From: Bugula neritina
Taxonomy: Eukaryota > Bryozoa > Gymnolaemata > Cheilostomatida > Bugulidae
Direction of reading: 5' to 3'
Length of the DNA stretch: 64,000 bases
NCBI GenBank assembly: GCA_964035545.1
Contig: OZ037769.1
Location: 3,441,001-3,505,000, forward strand
The notes below the pieces were generated by a model. That model ran no database searches. It saw nothing but the letters and a program-made list of their open reading frames with translations, and had not been told where the DNA came from. The translations under genes were made by a program, and so were the position numbers. This document shows positions 50,301-60,700 of this stretch, in pieces (positions within the stretch are counted from its first letter, which is position 1; each line of letters begins with the position of its first letter).

Positions 50301-51847
50301 ATCATGACGTGATGACTTCGTCACAACTAGTTTCAACAATTGCAATCCGTCTAAAAAACTTCAAAAACCTGAATTATAAAGAAAATCTTTTCCATAGATC
50401 ATACGTATTTTTAAAAACAACTATTCATGGCCAGCTTAAAACTTGGTTTTTATATCAAAACTGAGAAGGTTTAGGCTGTTGAAATTGATAGTTACTGCAG
50501 TAGATGATTTTGTAATTAAAGAAGAAAACTAACTGTATATATCATATGCAGTTGCTGTAGGTATTATGTAAATACTTACAGTAAATATGACATTTACTTG
50601 TAGGTATTATGTATATACTTACAGTAAATATGACATTAACTTGTAGGTATTATGTGTATAAGTATCCTTAAAAGTAGACTGCACTATATCTCCATACATC
50701 TCATTTTCATACTCTATTCTCAATTGTTCTTTTCGACTATGTGCCATACCAGTGAAGAATACTATTTTCACATTTAAACCCAACTTCCTGCGTAGCAAAC
50801 TGCTGTGTAGCCAGGTGTTCCTTAGTAACATTCGTCTGTTCCTATATGCATTCTGAAATAGAAATTCCCTAGTAAATTAGAAAATCTTGGGTTAGAGAAA
50901 AAACTAGCTCAAAGAAAATTGATAGATGCAGCACCAAGCTGGGGATGACAGGGTTTGTATAGCCTGGGTGTCCTAACTCAAAACTCCATACTCGAGACCA
51001 CCCCCTCCTACTACTGCACTTAGTAATCACTAATTTCAAGCAATCTCCTGGCACAAAACTATAAACCAAACAGTCTTCATGCAAACTGATTCGGATATAA
51101 CTTCCAGTCCTACACCCTATAAATCTAGTATTTAAGGCAGCTTGTCCAAAGTTACACAATCACACTTTAGGCTGTTAGAGGCATTCAAAGATTTTGTAAT
51201 AAATTTTACATTTTTAGCTGACATCACAAACATATATGGCATGAGAAATAGAAACTAAGAGCTATAAATTTATGATTATCTATAAAAAAGAAGTTTGCAA
51301 TTTCTCTATAAATCAGATGAAGCTAAGCCTATGAAACTGAGGTGTGGTTGAAAAACAGGTGAAGAAGTCAACTAGAACTAACCTCTCTAGTCTAATGTGT
51401 CATAACGACTGCTATTTAAAAATACTTATTTTTGTGGTTTACATTGGAGATATATTAATTTATTAATAGTGACATCGCATTCAAAGAATTTATACACTCA
51501 TCATCATCTCCTAACTGTAAACCAGGCAAAAAATTCATCTGGCAGTACATGCGTCATTTGAACACGCTTTCAACAGTCAAGAAATCTAAAGAATAATTTA
51601 CTAGCTTTCAAGTGATCATACATACCTTAGTAGAAGTGTGAACTACTATAAGTATCTTCTGACTAGGGGTACAAGGGGTGGATCGAAGTACGAAATCAAA
51701 TTTATAGGGGTTGACTATAGGCATGTCTTTCGGTGAATACTTTTTGAGCTTTTCAAATGAGCCTGTATTCCAGTCCGAGTGAGACATTTTACAAATTGTT
51801 GAAAGTACCATTATGAATATGTATAGTTTTTTAGTATCCAAGTGCAT
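47351..51847 (-). CDS. GT31 glycosyltransferase, beta-1,3-galactosyltransferase-like
   Basis: Four exons join in phase: 51847-51626, 50852-50623, 48258-48122, 47769-47351 (1008 nt, 335 residues). GT31 enzymes are Golgi type II membrane proteins that add galactose or N-acetylglucosamine in beta-1,3 linkage. Residues about 8-20 form a short signal-anchor-like segment, followed by a stem. Exon 2 has RRMLLRNTW (family RR.AIR.TW) and the YGDIVQSTFKDTYTHNTYK block. Exon 3 has the metal-binding KLDDDV motif. Exon 4 has SKWFVS, YPTWFQGLVYFLS and TDDVYMGILV. The last motif is usually EDVYVG, so Glu is replaced by Asp at a position tied to catalysis. The start ATG at 51847 is the first in the exon. Intron 3 is made almost wholly of a minisatellite. 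Donor and acceptor specificity cannot be told from sequence. Confidence 0.9.
47776..48115. repeat. 20-bp minisatellite filling GT31 intron 3
   Basis: About seventeen units of tatatatcaacactctataa type. The intron runs 47770-48121, so only a few bases on each side are not repeat. On the gene's strand several units contain TATAG, an acceptor-like motif. Confidence 0.92.
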
Positions 51848-54768
51848 TAGTTACGCTGTTGGTTAGCTCCCCGAGAGTGTAGCAGATGTTCATGTCAGTT
51901 AAACTCATCTCACTACAGCAAGAGAACAACCAACACTGTATTAGAATTTCTACTAGATTATCTGAAGTTGTGCAAAAACTTAAACTCTCTTCTGAATTAT
52001 TTATTAGCTATAAATGTTACACCTGGTACTAATTGTTAATACATTATAACTTTCCAATGTTATGTCTGTAAAAGTTCAAACGTTATTTTCAACAGTAATA
52101 AATAATAGTTTTAAAAACTGTCTATACCAAAAAGTTTTCTACATCGCTGCTCTAAAAGTGACCGTGACAAATCAATTAGCAATGTCTGCCCCAAACAGAA
52201 GATTATTCGTAAAAAATGTGCTATAAATCATAGATGAAAGCAAGTTTGAAAGCCTAAGCTTAATTTTTTGACGCCTTAAAAATTGTCAATATAATCAAAA
52301 CTAACTTACAAAAATACTGGTGACTAGTCATACTAAAACGATTGAGTTTTATTCAACAAGCTTTGAATTGCTTTGAAAAGTTGATGTAAAACTTATAATA
52401 ATTTTCAAAGTTTTAAACTCTAATATTATGCTCAAAAACATTTTTTTTGAACAGTTGACAAAATCTCAGATTTGACAATTTATACAGTTTGCCCAGAAAA
52501 GTGACTTTAGCCATAATTTACCATTATGATTCCCAACCTTGAAAACTTATGCAGAATAGCTATATTATAAAACTATTAAAAGTGTACAAAGACTACAAAT
52601 CTATTTTACAACTTATAAATCGTCAACCGTTAGTCAGCTGGTTTTTCCACCATTTTATCAAAGTTTAAAGCAGCAGCACAAAACTACCGGCAGCTGACTT
52701 TCAACATCAAGTTAACAAATTTGATAACGTCAGCATCTTGCTAACTCCTCTGGAACCATTTTGATACTCACTAATACTAATATACTTTTATCACTAATCT
52801 TCATATCCAGCCAAAGCAAACTGAAATGGGTAATATACCAAATAGAACTATCTTTAAACTGGTAATATACGGTGTGAGCATACACTTGTACTATCCCATT
52901 TTCAAGTTAATTAATGATCTGCAGTAAACTGATACTTCTAATAAATACTCCTGCATCTACCTGTTGATCAAAGTGGTAATAGGTTCACCTGGTAGTAAGG
53001 TAGTAGGTACACTTATTAATGTAACTGTAGGTTTACCTGCTACAGCAGTGTTCAGTGTACCTTAAGATCAATATAAATTGTGCCAATGATTACATACCTT
53101 ATCCTATCTTTCTCCTTCAGCTTTTATCCACACAGTGGAACTCCGTAACTGATGGCGTAACGTTACACTTGCCGTCTTGATTATAGCACAGGAGGTGATA
53201 CAAACACTGAATGTTATACACTCATTATGCATGCATTGTTACCAGCAGAATGTTGAAAACCCTAGCTGGTGGGAATTTAGAACTACAATGATTATATATA
53301 AATAATTTTCTTTTATAATCCACTTCGAATATATAATACACTTTCTAGTCTGAGAAACTTGTCTCTTGAGTCATAACTTGGGCTCAAGGCATACAACCCT
53401 CACCTGAAATTGAGTACTTCTACGTCCAACGACTTACAATCATGCATTTGGTGGTTTCCGTCATCCCAGCATTTCCATGTCGGAGCACACAAAGAGGGAG
53501 GTAAATTCTACATAATGAACTGGTTACAGCGATACCCACTGTATGGGTGTGTCATGTCACCTAATGATTAATTACTGCATAATCCTATACACAATATGCA
53601 ACCCATGAAAGTGGGACTAGCAACAAAAAAGTAATTTGCATAGCATTCATGATTTAAGTGCCAATGTAAGATGAGCTTCAAACCAATTTGAGTTGTTTTC
53701 GACTTCATATAATACCAAGAGACTTTGTAAGAATTTCAGTTGGTACAGTAATTATGCCACCTGCAAGCACTAGGGTCTGTTCTTGATAGAAACCATATTC
53801 AAAGAAATCAGCTAGCATCAACTGTACATCATGTCCTATTTATACGCTTTCAATATTGTTATTAGCCTGCTACATTTTCAATTGAAAGATCTTTAAACCA
53901 CTAAAAGGATGAACAATTCATTTTTCATTTTTGTGTATGTAAAACTTTACAAATTGTGGATAATACTTAACATTCAAAAGTGAAGTGTGAATTTATTGTG
54001 ACAATATTGACATGTATTGAATTTTGAGATTAAATATAGTTTATGAAACAAATTGGAGTAAACTGAACTAATGCAGCTGGGAAAAACTAGCTGAGTAACA
54101 TTAAACAGAGAGTTTATTTTGAATGCATAAGAGTAATCTATGGATTACGAAAGATCAGCTTTAATAAAGAAAACATGATGAAAGTTTAAAATACCATCTC
54201 ACATGCATTACGTTAGAAAGGCTAGTTTTCAGTTAGTACTTGAGAAAAATTAAATTTGATTATTTTTGCTTATTAGTTGAGCATGAAATTAATTTTTAAA
54301 ATCAAACATCAGCAGAACCAATTTTTTTTAGATATAATGAACATGAAAAGCATAACAAACGGTATTAATATTTTTTGCGGTGAAACCTGAATATAAAACT
54401 ATGCACTGGTACAAGTACATGGCTTCAAGAAAATCGATTTCCTAGACATAATTTAAGAGACATGAATCGCTAAGGCTACGGCGTAGACTAAGTTACCGGT
54501 ATGAAAAGAAAGACTGAAGGATGCGATGTGATGTGGCATAAGAAAAGAATCACAACCAAATACATTTTTGCTTAACCATCAAAAGCCACTTTTACAAATA
54601 ATCAACCACTTTTACATAGAATTAACCACTTTTACATAAAATTAACCACTTTTATATAGTGCTAACAACTTTTACATAGTACTAACCACTTTTACATAGA
54701 ATTAACCACTTTTACAAATAATTAACAGCTAGTAAAGTCAATGCTGCTGGCTTCCAGGTGAAAAACTC
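51848..54768. other. Intergenic region between GT31 gene and desaturase
   Basis: It should hold the GT31 promoter at the left and the desaturase 3' UTR at the right, where 54585-54735 is a tandem repeat. A GC-richer part at 53100-53530 has minus-strand open segments with splice-like ends and several cysteines; I could not assign these to a gene. Confidence 0.5.
54585..54735. repeat. 20-bp repeat in or near the desaturase 3' UTR
   Basis: About seven units of aaccacttttacatagaatt. It begins 34 bases beyond the desaturase stop codon on the minus strand. Confidence 0.85.
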
Positions 54769-57700
54769 TTAGCTAGAATGAAATTCCTCGTACGTATGCA
54801 GCCACAGTTGACCAGAATGCTCAAGAGATCTAAAACAAGAACCCAAAATGAGATGAGAATTTCAGCTGGTCACCAAACTATTCCAATAAAATGCAGTAAA
54901 TTACATCTGCACGGCATAGAGATGACATAAATACTTGAAAAAATAAAATAAATACATTTTAATAATGGATATAAGACTGTGACACAACAATTAGTATTTA
55001 AACTACTGAGAATAAACTGAGCTGTGGATATTCAAGATAGACCGAGTTCCGTCATAGTGTACTCACCTAACAATGTCCTTGAAGGCTGTGAGCAGAGGCT
55101 TCACTTTGTATTCTATACCGTGCTTGGTACAGAGAGAGCTGACCAGTGGCGCCACTTTATAATAGTTATGTCTCGGCATTTGCGGGAACAGACTACAAGA
55201 CAGAATAAACGCTTCTTCTAATGGCAGGAGAGAAGACAATTGACAGAGAAAGATACTGGAGTGAAAACCACAGGCTAACATAAACTTAGCCTGTGGTGAC
55301 CTCAGAATTTAGTGACAATATTTACCATCCTTCTTATATCAGCGATTGTTCTATTTAGAGAATCTAGCATATCGTAACAAGCAATGCACTACGGCCTGGT
55401 TTCCAACCAAGTCCTCTACAGTGTAAATTCACATAAAAACGAACATTCTCTACTGATACTGGTGGAGGATTTGTTAAACTGATTACAGATCTAGCCTTGA
55501 GAACCTAAATTATTCACTGTGCATTAGACAGCAATTCCACCCTTCCCCCCTGAACTGGGACCACATGCTATCCTCAGGCAGTTCTGAATTTATTTAAGAA
55601 ATATTGAAAAGGGGGATAGTTCGGCATTCCTACAGTTGATGATGCAATAAACAATATATAAATATTAATGCATCAATAAGATAAGTGAAAAGTGGATGAA
55701 TGCAACTCACTGGTGCTCCACTTGAAAGTTGAGGTGACCAGTAAACCAGTCATTGAAGAAGGATTTCTCAATGTTGCAAGTTGCTTTCAGCTACAAACAG
55801 ATGTATTGACTTGCTACAAAACTGAATGGGAATTGTCTGCCTATTTAGATACACTGGTGTGCTGAAGGGCAAACACATATATTATCAACAGTAATCAGAA
55901 AGGTAGAAGAAATTTTGCTGTTGAATGACTGAAGCAAGTGAATTCCGTAGACAAAGATTTAGTTCTCATGGACAAAAGAGTTTTCAATATTTTGGTTATA
56001 ACGATACCAACTAAAAGATGAGAGAGTACTGCAGCTAATAGTTCGACAAGCTAGATTGGAAATATGTATTCAAATGGTAGTATTCACAAATTTTATGCCT
56101 ATTTGCGACGAATATTAGGAAATTTCCAACACACCTGGGCAAGAAGCCATGCTCTACCAGTTGGCTCATCTTTTTCTATAGTCATGGGAATATGATTGGA
56201 CTGAGTGACCCAGGTAAACCAGTGACTTTCTATAACTCTACAGTGACACGTGACAGCATGTTGCGACATGTGACAGCATGTTGTGACATGTGACAGTATA
56301 TACTGACATGTGACAGTATATTGTAACATGTTACAGCAAGTTATAACAGGTGACAGTATACAGTGACATGTGACAGGATGTTGTGACACGTGACAGTATA
56401 CAGTGACACGTGACAGTATACAGTGACACGTGACAGCATGTTGTGACAGATGAAACAAAACATAGTACTATACAAAAGTTATTCACATATAATCAGACAG
56501 TATCATAGCAGATACAATACACAATATTACAATACTATAACACAACAGATGTTAGGATGTGCTACATTATAATGCGTTAAAGTACTATATAATACACAGC
56601 AATGCTCCAACACAATGTGTGATTACACACCATATTGTTATGTTTTGTGATTCCCTGTGGTAATATGAAATTGAAGTAGCTGTGTAGTGTATGTCTATTA
56701 ATAAAGCACTAGCAGGCAACTGGCTAACAAGTAAAACAGGAATAAGTAAATGCAATGACAACTATTCATGTGGTAATAATAATAAAATAACAGTTTACAT
56801 AAGGATGAATGACAAACCACAAATAAGAATATGAGTGTATATAATGGTAAACAAATATTTTACAGCACTAAGCTGCTAGTCAGGTTATGCCATTGTAAGA
56901 CTATCTATAAGTATGCATCACTCCTCCCACACAATTCATGGCTCATATCTTTCAGGAGCTTTTCTTATGCGTTGTGGATAGCGTCTAGTGGTGGGATACT
57001 GGCTATGCTCAGATGTTGGCTCCGCATCTATGCTCTCATCATTTGGCATACTTTCAGTTGCAAGTCGAATTTGCAGTTGGTTACAATGTCTCTTCCAGAT
57101 TCCTCTATCAGTGTCTACTAAGAATATTGTGTTGCCAACTCTACGAATTATTTTACCGGGCACCCACTTTGGTCCAGATGAGTAATTACGGGCATATATG
57201 AGTGAATTGACTGCAAACTGGGATGATGTGTTGTTGTTACTTTTTGTTTGGTAATTGTGATTGTTGGAGGGGTTAATTAGAGACAGCAGGCAGCGTGGTT
57301 GACGGCCATGTAAGACTTCAGCTGGTGTTTTCCATTCTAGAGCAGGGTGTGGCAGAGATCTGTATGTAGCAAGTGTTAGTCTAACACTGTCTGTGAGAGG
57401 CACTCCTCCCACACAATTCTTTTCAACTGATTTTTTGAAAGTCTGTACGAAACGTTCAGCCTCACCATTTGATGGCGGATGATGTGGTGGAGATGTGATA
57501 TGGCTGATGCCATGCTGTTTACAAAATGCCTCAAAATCACTTGCGGTGAATTGTGGGCCATTATCAGTGACCACAGTGTTAGGAAGTCCCTCCAGGCTGA
57601 AAATGTCTTTAAGGACTTGAATAGTCTGCTTGGCAGATGTTTGTCCAATTTCCATTTTCCCCATGTACGGAAACTTGGAGTGGGCATCAATGCATATGAG

Positions 57701-60700
57701 CCACATTTTGTCTTTGAATGGCCCAGCAAAATCAAGATGAATACGTTCCCATGGGTGTTCAGTTTTAGGCCAACCAGTAAAGCACTGTGTTGGTGCAGCC
57801 GAGAGTTGTTTACAAACGTCGCAAGCTTTTGTGAGTTTTTCAATGTCTGCATTCAAAGAGCTCCACCATACATAGCGCCTAGCTAGCTGTTTAACTTTAA
57901 ATACACCCCAGTGAGATGAGTGCAGGGTTTCTAGAACTTTAGTTTGCAGGGCTTTTGGTACTACCACTCTTGAGTTTGTGTCTCTTTGTAGGAGTACGAT
58001 ATTATCATGAAGGACAAGAGACTCCCTTTGTGCCCAGAGTAGTTGTAACTCTGGCTCAGCAGGTTTGTTGTTAGGCCAGCCCTCATGAATCCATGTGACA
58101 ACTTTCTGAAGAGTATCATCATTCTGAGTTGCTCTTTTTATCTGCATTGAATCTAATGGAAATGTATGAATTTCTTCCCGTATTGTGTGTGATACTTCCA
58201 TATCTTCTTGATGCTCTGCAGCATCAAATTGCTCATCAATACCTAGTGGTAGCCGTGAAAGGGCATCCGCATTACCATGCTTAGAAGTCTTTTTGTAGGC
58301 AATGTCATACTGGAAAGCCATTAGTGTTAATGCCCAACGCTGGAGTCGTTGAGCTGTTGTAGAAGGGATATTTTTCTGCGGTGAGAAAATACTCACAAGG
58401 GGCTCATGGTCTGTTATTAAGATAAATTTTCGGCCATAAAGGTATTGACGAAATTTTGTTAGACCGTAAATTATTGAAAGTGCTTCTCGTTCAATCTGAG
58501 AATACTTCTTTTGGGTCTCTGTCAGAGTTTTGGAGCTGTAGGCAATAGGAGTTTCATTACCGTCAGCATCTTGTTGTGAGAGAACTGCACCAACGCCATA
58601 AGAGGAAGCATCAGTTGCAAGCACAAGGGTTTGTGACTCGTCGTAGTGCGACAGATTAGTAGCATTAATGACGTCTTCCTTAAGCTCTGTAAATGCTTGT
58701 TGGCAACCATTTGTCCATGCGAAAGAAACTCCATCTTTGAGGAGATTGTACAAGGGAGCTGCTTTGTCAGCCAGATTTGATATAAATCGGCCATAGTAGG
58801 TGATTTTTCCAAGAAAAGCTTTCAATTGTTGAATGTCTTGAGGTATAGGCAGTTGTTTTAGTGCAGCGATGGATGACTCTGAGGGCCTCTTGCCTTCTTT
58901 GTCAATGACATGGCCCAGGTATTCCACTGAAGTTTTAAAGAATTCGCATTTGTCCAATCTTAAGCGAAAACCATGCTCTTGTAACTTTGCCAGCAGCCTG
59001 TTAAGGTTTGCCCAATGTTCATCTACTGTGCTACCAGTGATGATGAGGTCATCAAGGTATGCAGCTACACCAGGAAGCTCTACGGTGAGAGAGTCCATGC
59101 ATCGCTGAAATTGTGCAGGACTTGATGCGATGCCAAAACACATTCGATTGTATCTATATAAACCAAATGGCGTATTAATCACACACAATTTCTTGGCTTC
59201 GTCATCTAACTCTAACTGAAGGTATGCATCAGCCAGGTCCAGTTTTGAAAAGTAAACACCACCTCGCAGCTTTTCCATCAAGTCATCAAGTTTTGGTAAT
59301 GGGTGCTGATCTATTGATATACGCTGGTTTAGCTGCTTAAAATCACCACAAACTCGAACTTTTCCTGACGGCTTTGAAACTACCACAATAGGTGCTGCCC
59401 AGTCACTAAAATTTATTTGCTCGAGAACGCCTTCTGAAACTAATCGATCAAGCTCAGCCCTAGTAGCCTGTCGGGTTGAATATGGTATATTACGTGGTTT
59501 AGAGAAAGCTGGTTGTGCATCTGGTTTAGTGTGGATTGAAACTTTTAGTGATTTGCAGCGTCCAATGCCTGGTTTGAATACATCTGAGTAGCGTTTTTTA
59601 ATGGTTGTAATGTCTGATGTCGGAAGATAGTCATTGGTGGGTTTCTTGGAATTAGTATGTATTGTTTGGACTATAGCGGATAACCCTTGCTGTGAAAGAC
59701 CAAAAGCGTCACTCCAGTCAAGGCCAAAAAGGTTTGATCCTTCATTTGAATCAACAACTAGAAGTCTTAGTTTTTCTTTTACAGTTTGCGCCAGTTGTAC
59801 ATCAACAAAACATTGACCCTTGACCTTTAGCGAGGAATTTCCATATGCATGTAGTGTAGTGTCAGTAGGCTCACAGGGGGGAGACCCTAGTTGTTTATAG
59901 CCTACTAAACCAACCATTGAGCAAGTGGCTCCTGTATCCCATTGAAATTTAGCTTGTTTTCCATTGACCAAAGCATTCAGCCATATTTGTTTACCTTTAC
60001 GCTCATACATGCTATTAGCTTTTTCAATCACTTGGTAAATGGTGCTGGTAGTTTCATCAATTACATTGCTTGAATTGGATGCATTAGTGGGTTTCGATTG
60101 GCACACGGAACTAATGTGTCCTATGCGCTGACACATATTACATTTTTTATTTCTATGAGGGCATTGTTTCCTGTCATGCTGTGTAAAACATTGCGGGCAA
60201 GATTTAAGTTTAGTTATCTTACCAGAATCTGGGTTGTCGCTGCTGTCATAATGTTTTGTGGGTTTGCGTCTGTCTTTATAGGAGGCAGACATCTGGTGCG
60301 TAGTCACCTCTGCCAGTTCACCTTTGAGTACTTTATCTGTCTCAGCAGTAGTTATGAAAGTATTAGCTTTCTTTAGAACATCGTCTAGACTGGGATCGGT
60401 TTCTAGTAAACAGAGCCTGCGTACATCAGCGTGTGGTGTTTCTTTAATGATGACATCTCTTATTTGTTCATCAACATAAGCTTCACCACAGCCAGTTTTC
60501 TTGCATATAAAATTGCAGTTGCGAGCAATTCCGCGTAGGTCAGCTGCCCAATCTGAGTATGATTGTTTTGGCTTCATCTTGCAATTATAGAATTCGTATC
60601 TAGCTGCCTGCACATGCTTCTTCTCCACAAAGTGTTCACTGAGTTTTGCAGTGAGCTCATTTAATGATTTAGAAGTTATGTCCTCTTGTCCAAAAAGTTT

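Noticed and set aside
53117-53464. A confident small secreted protein gene
   Set aside because: More than one frame is open across both segments and the best two frames disagree in phase, so it is kept only as a low-confidence observation.
57376-57886. Long frames on both strands inside the Gypsy pol region
   Set aside because: They overlap the intact gag-pol frame, which has all expected motifs; these are shadows in other frames.
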